From assembly GCA_002069975.1 (NCBI GenBank), contig MWCJ01000010.1:1-62344 (forward strand): a stretch of 62,344 bases of DNA, read 5' to 3'. The translations under genes and the position numbers were made by a program. The notes beneath the pieces are model-generated. The model was given only the letters and a program-made list of their open reading frames with translations. It searched no databases and had not been told where the DNA came from. This DNA comes from Bacteroidetes bacterium ADurb.Bin217. GTDB taxonomy: Bacteria; Bacteroidota; Bacteroidia; Bacteroidales; UBA1715. Below, one piece after another: positions 53,420 through 62,286 of this stretch (its first letter is position 1; every line of letters begins with the position of its first letter).

Positions 53420-54142
53420 ATGAAAAAGCTGTTTTTATTTGTAAGTGTAGTAATAATATTTATTGCAAGCTCATGCAGTAGCTACGATTATTTCCCATCT
53501 CAACAACAAGTTCTTCTGTTTAAAAAAGAAAATGATACCCACTTCTCTATCGGTGTCTCTCCCTATACCACTACTGTTACTATAGGACATGCTTTTTCTG
53601 ATTATGTAGGTTTTGTTTCGAGTGCTAAATTTTTGGAATCTTTTCAAGACATGAATAACTCTGATAATTTTTTATTTGATAATGAATTAGTTATTTATAA
53701 ACGCTTTAAAAATAGGCTAATGATAGCCTCAAATTTTGGATATGGAATGGGGCAATATCGTAAATATGATTTGTATAACGATCCTTATATGACACGGTTG
53801 TCGCGATTTTATATTCAACCATCGTTTGGGTTTTCATTAAAATGTTTTGATTTTGCAGTTTCGCTCCGAGTTTCGCAAGCTAATTTTGATGTTCATTCAC
53901 AAGAAATGCATTATGATTCAGAAGAAAGTTATTATTCTTTGACACCAGTGATAAAAGAAGTAACCAATGGCTATGCTTTCTTTTTTGAGCCTGCATTAAC
54001 AATCGGAACCGGATACGACTGGCTTAAATTTAGAGTACAGCCTACTACCTTACTTAGTTTGTTCGATGATGCAGATGGTAAATATATACTTGAAGAACCA
54101 AGCGTAAATTTTTCAGTGCATGTTACATACGATTTTGAATAA
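53420..54142 (+). CDS. Lipoprotein, beta-rich, unknown family
   Basis: The 240-residue protein has a lipoprotein signal (VVIIFIASSCSSY, Cys at about 19). The mature part alternates hydrophobic and polar residues like outer-membrane or surface beta strands (HFSIGVSPYTTTVTIGHAFSDYVGF) and ends in NFSVHVTYDFE. I do not recognise the family. It is the second gene after the regulator-linked CsgG/LpoB-like gene, so the two may be controlled together. Confidence 0.7.
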   Translation: MKKLFLFVSVVIIFIASSCSSYDYFPSQQQVLLFKKENDTHFSIGVSPYTTTVTIGHAFSDYVGFVSSAKFLESFQDMNNSDNFLFDNELVIYKRFKNRLMIASNFGYGMGQYRKYDLYNDPYMTRLSRFYIQPSFGFSLKCFDFAVSLRVSQANFDVHSQEMHYDSEESYYSLTPVIKEVTNGYAFFFEPALTIGTGYDWLKFRVQPTTLLSLFDDADGKYILEEPSVNFSVHVTYDFE

Positions 54143-54223
54143 TTAGGGAAAAGCCGCAACCCCAAAAGAGAAGCTTCACCAGCTTCACACAACCAACCTT
54201 ACCCAACGCCCTGTTGGAATTTG

Positions 54224-54255
54224 AAGCAACCGTTTTCCCGCGGTTGCTTTTTTTT
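54224..54255 (+). terminator. Intrinsic terminator after the lipoprotein gene
   Basis: A perfect 9-bp stem AAGCAACCG/CGGTTGCTT (54224-54232 and 54241-54249) with an 8-base loop runs into eight T residues. It separates the regulator-linked genes from the next promoter. Confidence 0.9.
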
Positions 54256-54268
54256 ATTCAATACTATG

Positions 54269-54299
54269 TTTGAAAAATTCAACTTTTTTGTTTTCTTTG
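54269..54299 (+). promoter_or_regulatory. Bacteroidota-type promoter for the beta-propeller lipoprotein gene
   Basis: TTTG (54269-54272), a 19-bp spacer and TTTCTTTG (54292-54299) differ from consensus by one base in the -7 box. The ATG at 54318 follows 18 bp later, which rules out the TTG at 54270 as a start. Confidence 0.6.
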
Positions 54300-54317
54300 C
54301 ATTTCAAAGGCTTGAAA

Positions 54318-55412
54318 ATGAAATTTATATTTGGTTTTGTACTTTTATTTTTTTTAATGATTTCGTGTGCGTCAGTACATGAAAATGTTACTACACATGT
54401 ACAATCTAATGAATTTTTTTCTGCTACCGCTATTCAACTCCGAGGCGCTTTTTATAGTAGTCCTGTTGTTACTCATAAGGGCACAGTAGTTATAGGGAAT
54501 CATAAAAAAAAGGTGTATTTTTTTAATTCTGTAGGTGAAAAAATTCAAGAATTTACTACTAAAGGTTGGGTGCATGCTACACCATCGCTGATTTCTGATT
54601 CTATTGTGTCAATAGGCTCCTACGATGGCAATATGTATTTTTTTAATGAATTAGGAACACTATTAAAACAAATAAAACCCGGAGGTTCAATATTTACAAA
54701 TGCTGTTCAATTAGATTCCAATAGAGTAATGTTTGGATCAAACAAAAAAGGCGTTGCTTTTTATAATATATTAGATAATTCAACAACATGGTTCGAAACC
54801 AAACGCTTGGTACACGGAAGTCCTATGGCATTAGACAATAAAAATGTTTGTATAGGTGGTAATGATAAGCGAATGTATATTTTTAATGATTCCTGCAAAT
54901 TGGTATCGAATTACAAAGCTAAAGGATGGATAATGCATTCTAAAGCTTTGCAAGTTGAAGATTCAACAATAGTGTTTGGTTCATACGATAAAAATCTCCA
55001 CGCTATAAATTTACTAGGAAAACTAGAGTGGAAATTCAAAACAAATGGTAAAATACATTCTTCTCCTAAAAAAGTAGACGATAAAATTGTGTTTGGCTCG
55101 TTCGATAAGCATATCTATATTCTTAAAAACAACGGTGAATTGCTTCATTCTATCGCAACTAAAAAACGTGTTGTAGCATCGCCGGCAATCACCGGCGATA
55201 ATTATATTGTGGTGGGATCATACGATAAATATCTTTATATTCTTAATACCCAAGGCGAAATTGTTTACAAATATTTTGTAGATGGTAAGGTGTTTTCTAC
55301 ACCCATAATTTTGCAAAATGGTACCATTGTATGTGCTACAACAAACGGTAAAATATATTATTTAACTCCTAAAGTAGCGTATTCTGAAATGCATTACTCT
55401 TCGGCTAAATAA
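54318..55412 (+). CDS. PQQ-like beta-propeller lipoprotein
   Basis: The protein has 364 residues from the ATG at 54318, giving the lipoprotein signal MKFIFGFVLLFFLMISCAS. Seven or eight repeats of about 40 residues follow, each with a motif like VVIGSYDKYLYILNTQGE. This is the PQQ-like/outer-membrane BamB-type propeller pattern. No quinone-binding or enzyme residues are evident, so a binding scaffold is likely. Its 3' end overlaps the convergent dnaJ-like gene by eight bases. Confidence 0.85.
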   Translation: MKFIFGFVLLFFLMISCASVHENVTTHVQSNEFFSATAIQLRGAFYSSPVVTHKGTVVIGNHKKKVYFFNSVGEKIQEFTTKGWVHATPSLISDSIVSIGSYDGNMYFFNELGTLLKQIKPGGSIFTNAVQLDSNRVMFGSNKKGVAFYNILDNSTTWFETKRLVHGSPMALDNKNVCIGGNDKRMYIFNDSCKLVSNYKAKGWIMHSKALQVEDSTIVFGSYDKNLHAINLLGKLEWKFKTNGKIHSSPKKVDDKIVFGSFDKHIYILKNNGELLHSIATKKRVVASPAITGDNYIVVGSYDKYLYILNTQGEIVYKYFVDGKVFSTPIILQNGTIVCATTNGKIYYLTPKVAYSEMHYSSAK

Positions 55413-56241
55413 CACCAATTAATCTTAATATTCGTGCTTCGCCAAATAATACAAATACAATTACAAGTGGAATACAATACAAATTGTAAAAACGAATAAT
55501 GCTGTAATAACCAACAGATTTTGTTCGAAATACATACATACTCATACCGCCACAAAGTAATATTACAATTACCCAAAATGCATCATTATAGAAATTATAA
55601 AAATCTATGTTGGTATAAGGTTGTGTGTTAGTGGTTTGAATCTGGATAATTTGTTGTAAAAAAGGTGTATTTGAAATTTTGAGATATGTTGTTTTTTGTA
55701 AAAGTTCTAACTGCAAAGGCGATACTGAAATATTGCGATTCTGGGCAATTATATATACATCTTTCCATGCATAATTTTCTATTTCATTGAAATTTGCCGG
55801 TACTTTTATGTGTTGTATAGGTTTGTAATTGTCTATGGGTACCGAGAAGTGGTCGATACATATTCCAAAAGAAATGATGCACCCAAGTATAGCAATGATG
55901 CGTGAAAGTATAAATTTTTTTGAATGTTTGAACACGCTTATATCATATTGAATTCGAGCATCGAACCATTGTTTTTTTGCTGCTTTTGATTGTGTATATC
56001 TTTTTTTTCTCTTCGATTTTTGAAGCGAAGGTTCATCTGTATATTCCGATTCTTTGTATTGTAAATATGCTTGAATAAGTGTATAGGCACTTTGTATGAA
56101 TTCAAATTCGGATTGTGCATTATCTGATGAATTTACATCGGGATGAAATTGCTTAACCTTTTGACGATACGCTTTTTTGATTTCTTCAGGGCTTGCATCT
56201 TCGGAAATATTGAGAATTTTAAAAGCATCGCGAATTTTCAT
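55405..56241 (-). CDS. Membrane-bound DnaJ-domain protein
   Basis: The 278-residue protein opens with a J domain (residues 3-65): AFKILNISEDASPEEIKKAY and then FHPDVNSSD with the HPD at 33-35, needed to stimulate Hsp70 ATPase. The zinc-finger and substrate domains of classical DnaJ are absent. A basic linker follows, then about three transmembrane segments (around 107-128, 218-237 and 250-270). It may recruit DnaK to the membrane. It is the last gene of the AsmA-kinase-DnaJ run, 12 bases after the kinase. Confidence 0.85.
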   Translation of the reverse strand: MKIRDAFKILNISEDASPEEIKKAYRQKVKQFHPDVNSSDNAQSEFEFIQSAYTLIQAYLQYKESEYTDEPSLQKSKRKKRYTQSKAAKKQWFDARIQYDISVFKHSKKFILSRIIAILGCIISFGICIDHFSVPIDNYKPIQHIKVPANFNEIENYAWKDVYIIAQNRNISVSPLQLELLQKTTYLKISNTPFLQQIIQIQTTNTQPYTNIDFYNFYNDAFWVIVILLCGGMSMYVFRTKSVGYYSIIRFYNLYCIPLVIVFVLFGEARILRLIGVI

Positions 56242-56253
56242 GTTTTTTATATA

Positions 56254-57759
56254 TTATGAAAGTGGCAAACTTATACGAATGGTGGTTCCTTTAGTGAGTT
56301 CCGAAGATTTTACGTAAATTTTACCATTGTGATATTCTTCAATTATTCGTTTTGCTAAACTTAAACCAAGTCCCCAACCACGTTGTTTTGTTGTGTAACC
56401 GGGTTTAAATATAGTTTTGAATTTGTTGCGAGGAACTCCCTTCCCTGAATCTTCAATATCTATATGTACCCAGGGTGTTTGTGCGGTAATATATATACTA
56501 AGCGATCCTACCCCTTGCATGGCATCTATGGCATTTTTGCAAATATTCTCAATAACCCATTCAAAAAGAGCCAAATTAAGAGGTGTAATTATATCTTTTT
56601 GTGGACAATGTATATAAAACGATACAGTAGGTGAGGTACGAACTTTTATATAATCTACTGATTTTTGTATAGTATCATACAATTGATGAGGGCTAAGGTT
56701 AGGTGCCGATCCAATTTTCGAAAATCGTTCGGCAATAGTTTGTAGTCGAGTAACATCTTTGTTAATTTCAGTAACTATTTCGTTGTCAAATTCTTGTTGT
56801 TTCAATAATTCAAGCCATGCCATAAGCGATGATATTGGTGTCCCAAGTTGGTGTGCGGTTTCTTTTGACATACCAACCAATAATTGATTTTGTTCAAATT
56901 TTTCGGAGCTTCGCAATGCAAAATAAGCAAACAATAATACTATAAACCCAATACCTATAAGTATGGTTGGATAATACCGTAAACGAGTAATAAGAGCAGA
57001 GTCTTCGTAAAAAATATAGTGAACTACCGTATTGTTTAGTACAATTGGAATGGGTGTATTGCTCGATGCCATTTCTTGAATAGTTTGAAATATTTTTTCT
57101 TCGGTTTCTATACGATATTTTTGAATATTACCATAGGCAATTATGCTCGAAGTGTCACTGTTTGTTATGATTACCGGAACCGAAGCTGCATTTTTCACGA
57201 CTTCTTCTATAAACGATTGTATCATGTTGTTCATCACATTTTGCAATTCGCTAAAAAGCTTAGAATCGGTATAATACAAATAATTAATAGGTTCGTTGTC
57301 ATACAGAATAGGTATTCTATTGTATTTGGTAAATACTTGTCGTATACTGTCTGACATAGGTTTGTTTAGCGGAATAGGGTAGTCGGTATTTATAGAGGAT
57401 ACAACATTATGTGAGGCATCGGTTAAAATTATTGGAATATTTTTGTTGCTGCTTATTATTTTTAGTAAAAATGTAAGAAATTGAGAATCATCCTCGTAAA
57501 GGAGGTGATGCTGAGCGTCGGACCATAATTCTACTTTACGACGTTCTTCTGCTTTTAATTTTTCGAACAATGTATTAGTGTAATCAACTAACGTATAGCG
57601 TTTTTGAACTGCTTCTGCCCACAATAGTACCTGCTTGCGTTCTTCATTTTTTATATTGGTAATAGTAGTATTCAACAAATATATAATTGCACCCACAAAT
57701 AGAATTGCTATGGTAAACAATGCAACTTTAATTTTGTATTTGGCACTGTATAATTTCAT
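56254..57759 (-). CDS. Sensor histidine kinase with duplicated extracytoplasmic domain
   Basis: The 501-residue protein has transmembrane segments at about 11-29 and 264-282 with a 235-residue sensor loop between them. The loop looks internally duplicated with a shift of about 85 residues: 107-174 against 192-259, with matching IPILYDNEPINYLYYTDS and IPIVLNNTVVHYIFYEDS. The H-box KETAHQLGTPISSL has its phosphorylated His at 303. The ATPase domain has the N-box ENICKNAIDAM, G1 DSGKGVP and G2 GWGLGLSLAKRII. No response regulator gene is adjacent. Confidence 0.9.
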   Translation of the reverse strand: MKLYSAKYKIKVALFTIAILFVGAIIYLLNTTITNIKNEERKQVLLWAEAVQKRYTLVDYTNTLFEKLKAEERRKVELWSDAQHHLLYEDDSQFLTFLLKIISSNKNIPIILTDASHNVVSSINTDYPIPLNKPMSDSIRQVFTKYNRIPILYDNEPINYLYYTDSKLFSELQNVMNNMIQSFIEEVVKNAASVPVIITNSDTSSIIAYGNIQKYRIETEEKIFQTIQEMASSNTPIPIVLNNTVVHYIFYEDSALITRLRYYPTILIGIGFIVLLFAYFALRSSEKFEQNQLLVGMSKETAHQLGTPISSLMAWLELLKQQEFDNEIVTEINKDVTRLQTIAERFSKIGSAPNLSPHQLYDTIQKSVDYIKVRTSPTVSFYIHCPQKDIITPLNLALFEWVIENICKNAIDAMQGVGSLSIYITAQTPWVHIDIEDSGKGVPRNKFKTIFKPGYTTKQRGWGLGLSLAKRIIEEYHNGKIYVKSSELTKGTTIRISLPLS

Positions 57760-57785
57760 ATTTTTTATTTGCTATCATCAGTAAA

Positions 57786-60311
57786 TTAATCATATTCAAT
57801 CTTAAATCCCGAATCTATAGGTTTTTCTTCTTTTTTAGGTTTTTCTTGTGTTTCGTCGGTTGGTTGTTTGTTGAGTATGGTTTTCCATTCGTCTTTTTGG
57901 CGTTCCATACTTTGTTTTACATTTTGTTTCGACGATTTTAAATCATAATCTATTGAATATTTATCGGGGTTACCGTATATACGCAAAGGTAATTTTAGAT
58001 TGCCATCGGTGTTTTGTTCAATTTCGCCAAAATCTTCGCCTTCGTTCTTTTTCTTAAACATATTCGAAAGCGTTTTTTTCATAAATACAGTAATAAAATA
58101 ATTGAATTGATTATTGTGTATTGCGTGTTTGCCTGCAAGATTCATTTCGAATGCATTGGTCGAAATTTTCATATTTGGAATATATAATGTATCGTTATCT
58201 ATTTTGAGTGTATTTTCAATTTTCGAGAATGTAACTGTTTTGAATTCATCAACTTTCATTTTTTTGCCCATATCCACAAATGGTTCAAAGTTCGTAATAG
58301 TGCCGTTCTCCAGCACCACGTTGGTCAAAATTTTCATGGTCGAATATACTGGATTATAGTCTTTGTCGAGCATAGTAGACATGTTGAATTTTGTTGAAAT
58401 AGTACCCGATATTTGTGATTCAGTTAAAAAGGTTTGGTCAAAATTGTTGAATGTTTTAAACAGTTCTTTTGTCGATACTTTTTTGAAATCACCATCGGCT
58501 TCAACTTTTGTAGTATTGTTGTCGTAGTATGTTACGAAGATATTACCGGCAAATGCTCCTTGCATTGTTTTTAATTTTGTTTGTAATAATTCAAATGTAT
58601 TGTCGGTGTAAATTAGAATGCAGCTTAAATCTTCAAAATTAAATGTGTCGTATTCTAATTGTTTTGCCTCAACATTTATGCGAAGATTGAGTGAACTCGT
58701 AGAAGGTTCGGTGCTCAAGTAATCGTCGTAATGTTTTTCAAAAGGATCTATGTTAATATTTGATATTGTAAAATTTCCTTGAAACGAACCGTTTTCATTT
58801 GCAAATAAGATATAGTTTAACATATTATTACCAATTCCGTTTGCAGTAAATTCAGAGCCTTTGAGTAAGCCTTGAATGTTTTCAAAGTTCATTTTTCCTT
58901 CCTTATAAGAAATAGCACCTGCTACATTTTTAAATTCATAGGGCGAATATGAAGGTGGTGTAATTTCGAGTTCCGAAATTTGTAGCGAAAATTCGGTTTG
59001 TGTTTTATTGAAAAATTCGGGCGACAATGAATCTATATCAGAAATTCTACCTTTGCAACTAAAATTTCCTTGTGCATTGCCTGTAACTATATAGTTTTCT
59101 GGTTGTATAATTTCGGCAATATCTTCTAATTTGGTTTGTAAATTTCCAGAAATATCGAATAGCGGATTATTGAAATCACTTACTGACAATGAGCCTGTTA
59201 ATTTTGTTTCGCCTCGTGCAAATTCATAGTTGCAATTTGAGAGTGAATAAAATGCAAGATTGCTCATATCTTTGCTCGTAATATTTCCTTTCAAATTTAT
59301 ATTAAATTTATCGGAGCCGTATTCAAATGAACCATCGGAATAGTTGAAATTCATATATAATTCGGGAAATCTTTTGGCTGTAATGTTTCCGGTTATGGTG
59401 CCTTGTGCCTGAATAACACCTTCGAGCTTGTGCTCGTTTGCCATTCGAGAAATAGATTGAGGCATTATTTCCATAAAATCATCTATATCGGGTATAGAAA
59501 AGGTATATTTCAACGAAGTTTCGGTTGATTTGTTTTTAAGACGTATTGTACCTTCGGTGCTCGCTTCTATAAAAGGAGTTGCGATGTTTGCTGTAAGTAT
59601 TTGTATTAGATTGTCGGTTTTGGCAATCGAAAGTTCGGTATCAATATCTAAATTGGAAAAATATGAATGATTATCTATAGACAATATATGGTTTTTAAAT
59701 TCAGTATCAACTAAGAGTGAAAAACCGTTGATAGGAAAGGAGCCTGAAATATGTGCAAAGTCGAAAAAATCGTGTGCATAGAGTTTGTCGGCGGCACTGT
59801 GAATGTGTGTGTGAGTTTTGTATACACTAATTTTCGATAATTCTACAAAATAATTAGTTTGGACCGTATCGGTTGACTCTTTTATAAAATTCATATTGTG
59901 TATACCTTTTGAATCTAAAAAGAAATTGATGGTTGCCCCTTGAATTTTTATTTTTTGTACAATATACCGTTCGTTTATAAAATCTATAATATTAAACACA
60001 AATGAAATTTTTTGAGCTGTACATGCTGTATCGGTATTGAATTCGAGGAATTCTTTGGTATTGAAACCGGGAGTAGATTTTGCCAGTACATCATGTAATT
60101 GAATAGAAACATTTGGAAAACTGTTTAAAAACGATATGTCGATTGTGCCAATTCGAATTTCTCCTTCCAATTGTTTGCTTAATTCTTGGGTAACAAATGC
60201 AATTATCTTGTCTTTATAAATATATGATAAAACAGACGTTATGATAAGTATTCCGGCAATAATACCTCCGGTCCAAAGACTAATTTTTCTTATAGTTCGC
60301 AATGCTGACAT
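57786..60311 (-). CDS. AsmA-like envelope protein
   Basis: The 841-residue protein has an N-terminal membrane anchor (about 12-32) and AsmA-type beta-rich repeats: ISFLNSFPNVSIQLHDVLA near residue 60 and the C-terminal AsmA-like stretch FNNFDQTFLTESQISGTISTKF around 640-660. It resembles the protein at 22556-25216 in layout and in its charged C-terminal tail, and is probably a distant paralogue. A role in lipid transport or outer-membrane homeostasis is inferred from the family. It is the first gene of the run with the kinase and DnaJ genes, 26 bp before the kinase. A minus-strand TATTTTTG lies at 60350-60343. Confidence 0.82.
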   Translation of the reverse strand: MSALRTIRKISLWTGGIIAGILIITSVLSYIYKDKIIAFVTQELSKQLEGEIRIGTIDISFLNSFPNVSIQLHDVLAKSTPGFNTKEFLEFNTDTACTAQKISFVFNIIDFINERYIVQKIKIQGATINFFLDSKGIHNMNFIKESTDTVQTNYFVELSKISVYKTHTHIHSAADKLYAHDFFDFAHISGSFPINGFSLLVDTEFKNHILSIDNHSYFSNLDIDTELSIAKTDNLIQILTANIATPFIEASTEGTIRLKNKSTETSLKYTFSIPDIDDFMEIMPQSISRMANEHKLEGVIQAQGTITGNITAKRFPELYMNFNYSDGSFEYGSDKFNINLKGNITSKDMSNLAFYSLSNCNYEFARGETKLTGSLSVSDFNNPLFDISGNLQTKLEDIAEIIQPENYIVTGNAQGNFSCKGRISDIDSLSPEFFNKTQTEFSLQISELEITPPSYSPYEFKNVAGAISYKEGKMNFENIQGLLKGSEFTANGIGNNMLNYILFANENGSFQGNFTISNINIDPFEKHYDDYLSTEPSTSSLNLRINVEAKQLEYDTFNFEDLSCILIYTDNTFELLQTKLKTMQGAFAGNIFVTYYDNNTTKVEADGDFKKVSTKELFKTFNNFDQTFLTESQISGTISTKFNMSTMLDKDYNPVYSTMKILTNVVLENGTITNFEPFVDMGKKMKVDEFKTVTFSKIENTLKIDNDTLYIPNMKISTNAFEMNLAGKHAIHNNQFNYFITVFMKKTLSNMFKKKNEGEDFGEIEQNTDGNLKLPLRIYGNPDKYSIDYDLKSSKQNVKQSMERQKDEWKTILNKQPTDETQEKPKKEEKPIDSGFKIEYD

Positions 60312-60388
60312 AGAAAGAAATGTTCAATAAAATGATTTTATCCAAAAATATAAAAAAATGGTACGTTCCATACGTAAAGGGTATTAAA

Positions 60389-61606
60389 TTATTTTGTGAA
60401 ATCAAAAGTAAAAATATAATTTGATTCTACTGCATTGCCTTGTTCTGTTGCCGGTTTCCAATTATTGTCTGATTCAAGTATGTCTATAATAGATTGTTCT
60501 AACTCCGGTTGATTTCGAATACTTGTTTGGATTACTTGTATTGTTCCGTTTGGTTTGATTTTGCAAAATACATCTATTAAATTATTTTCCGATTGTATAG
60601 TATGGCTTCTAAGTATTGTTTGAATTACATAGTTTTTAAAATCTTTTTCCTTGCCTAGCGAATATGTGGCAGGCGAATATGGTTTGCTTGAAGTGGTTGT
60701 AATGATTATAACACCATTTGCTCCGCGAGAACCATACATAGCACATGATGATGCATCTTTAAGAATTTTGATAGACTCTATTGTATTCGGGTCGCCTTTC
60801 CATTCATATCCAACAGGAACACCGTCTACTACATATAGAGGTCGCGAGTCTGATTTAGTTCCTATACCGCGAATGGTTACATCTTTTTCGGCTCCGGGTG
60901 TTCCTGATTTTGAGCGTACTTGCACTCCTGCTGCTTTGCCTTGTAAAGCTTGATCTGCTGATAGTATAGGGTTACTTGCAATATCTTGAGATTCCATAGG
61001 AACAAGTGGTTGAGAAACATCTTCTTTTTTTGGTGATGCATATCCAATTTTTACAACTTCTTGGTTCAAAATGATTTCGGGTATGGAATTATCGCCGGGA
61101 ATGTTTTGTTCGTTTTCGGATTTTTTACTAGCATTTGTGTTTGGTTTTTCGATTGATGTTGGTGGTATATAGGCTATATTGTTTTGCTGCGAAGTATCTG
61201 CTGTATAAGGTTTATTCTCAGGATTATATTGTATGTGGTGTTTGTATTCTGTAATTTGTTGTGTTTGTTTAGGAGCTTGAAGCAAAACAAGGATGCCAAT
61301 ACCGCATATAATTACAAGCGATGCCGCAATCATAATTGCTTTTTTAGGAATAAATTGAATTTTTTTGCCAGTAGGAATTGATGAACGAATACGAGCAGAA
61401 AGTGTGTCTGAAATTTCTGATATAGTTTCGGGATTTTCGAGTAATTGCAGTCCTTCAAATTCGTCGGTACACATGTCGCAATGCAACATATGTAGTTCTA
61501 TGCGGTGCATATCGGTAGCCGATAAAGAGCCGCTCAAGTATGCGAGCATTTCATCACGCGTTATACATGAATTCGATTGATTGTGTATGTGTGTATTGTC
61601 TGTCAT
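60389..61606 (-). CDS. Hybrid anti-sigma / TonB-plug / TonB-C protein
   Basis: The 405-residue protein joins four parts. Residues 15-55 hold a zinc-finger anti-sigma motif (H39-x3-C43-x2-C46). A transmembrane segment lies at about 91-109. Residues 213-304 match a SusC/RagA-type TonB receptor plug: ALQGKAAGVQVRSKSGTPG, TIRGIGTKSDSRPLYVVDG and ASSCAMYGSRGANGVIIITT. Residues 325-403 resemble a TonB C-terminal domain. There is no barrel. Its start overlaps the sigma factor gene by four bases, so it is translationally coupled. It should be the membrane anti-sigma partner, with a periplasmic part able to contact TonB-receptor components. Confidence 0.8.
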   Translation of the reverse strand: MTDNTHIHNQSNSCITRDEMLAYLSGSLSATDMHRIELHMLHCDMCTDEFEGLQLLENPETISEISDTLSARIRSSIPTGKKIQFIPKKAIMIAASLVIICGIGILVLLQAPKQTQQITEYKHHIQYNPENKPYTADTSQQNNIAYIPPTSIEKPNTNASKKSENEQNIPGDNSIPEIILNQEVVKIGYASPKKEDVSQPLVPMESQDIASNPILSADQALQGKAAGVQVRSKSGTPGAEKDVTIRGIGTKSDSRPLYVVDGVPVGYEWKGDPNTIESIKILKDASSCAMYGSRGANGVIIITTTSSKPYSPATYSLGKEKDFKNYVIQTILRSHTIQSENNLIDVFCKIKPNGTIQVIQTSIRNQPELEQSIIDILESDNNWKPATEQGNAVESNYIFTFDFTK

Positions 61607-62163
61607 GTTTGTATTACTCGTATTTGCAAATTTCTTTTGCCATTTTGAATATAACTTTTTACTTGGTTGAGATTGAATCCTGTTTCGTTACTTATTTCTT
61701 TATAGCACTTTTTTTTAACATAGAATAGTTCTATACACAATCGTTGTTCTTTCGATAAGCCTTCGAGTTGTTGTTCAAATAGAAGCATTTTTTCTTCCAA
61801 GGCTATTTTTTCTTGTAGATGATTTCCATCGTCATTTTCCATACGAATTTCAGAAAAATATTCATGTTCTATCGAAATTTCTTTGGTATGAGCATGTGAA
61901 CGAAGTATTTGGAAACAATAATGTTTGGTAACAGTGTATAGCCATGGTTTAAAAGTTTCGATAGTATGAATTAATAACGATTGGAACATTGATTCAAAAA
62001 TCTGCATGACAGCATCTTCACTTTTTGTTTGATTCTTGAGATATTTCATACAAATCGAAAATACAAATGAAGTATAGCGAGTATACAATTCGCCAACAAT
62101 ATGGGGGTCTTTACTTTTTTTGTATAGACTAATTAATTCTATGTCAGATAATTGTTTAATCAC
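61603..62163 (-). CDS. ECF-type RNA polymerase sigma factor
   Basis: The 186-residue protein has region 2 (about 10-85: LYTRYTSFVFSICMKYLKN, SEDAVMQIFESMFQSL, FKPWLYTVTKHYCFQILRS). Region 4 lies at about 130-180, with LSKEQRLCIELFYVKKKCYKEISNETG and NLNQVKSYIQNGKRNL forming the helix-turn-helix. It overlaps the hybrid anti-sigma gene by four bases. It is the third ECF sigma factor of the window. Confidence 0.93.
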   Translation of the reverse strand: MIKQLSDIELISLYKKSKDPHIVGELYTRYTSFVFSICMKYLKNQTKSEDAVMQIFESMFQSLLIHTIETFKPWLYTVTKHYCFQILRSHAHTKEISIEHEYFSEIRMENDDGNHLQEKIALEEKMLLFEQQLEGLSKEQRLCIELFYVKKKCYKEISNETGFNLNQVKSYIQNGKRNLQIRVIQT

Positions 62164-62229
62164 GCAGATGTAATTCGAGAGTGTTTTTTATACATGCTGT
62201 AAAGTTTCACCACGTTGTTAATGGATAAA

Positions 62230-62286
62230 CTTCCCCCTTCCTTTGCGAAGTGGAGCGCAGCGGAACGAAGCAAAGGAAGGGGGAAG
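62230..62286. repeat. GC-rich 57-bp palindrome
   Basis: A perfect 17-bp inverted repeat (62230-62246 and 62270-62286; CTTCCCCCTTCCTTTGC and its complement) flanks a 23-base purine-rich loop. It is far more GC-rich than its surroundings. It lies 67 bp upstream of the sigma gene's start. It looks like a dispersed REP-type hairpin rather than a terminator, as no T-run follows. Confidence 0.8.
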
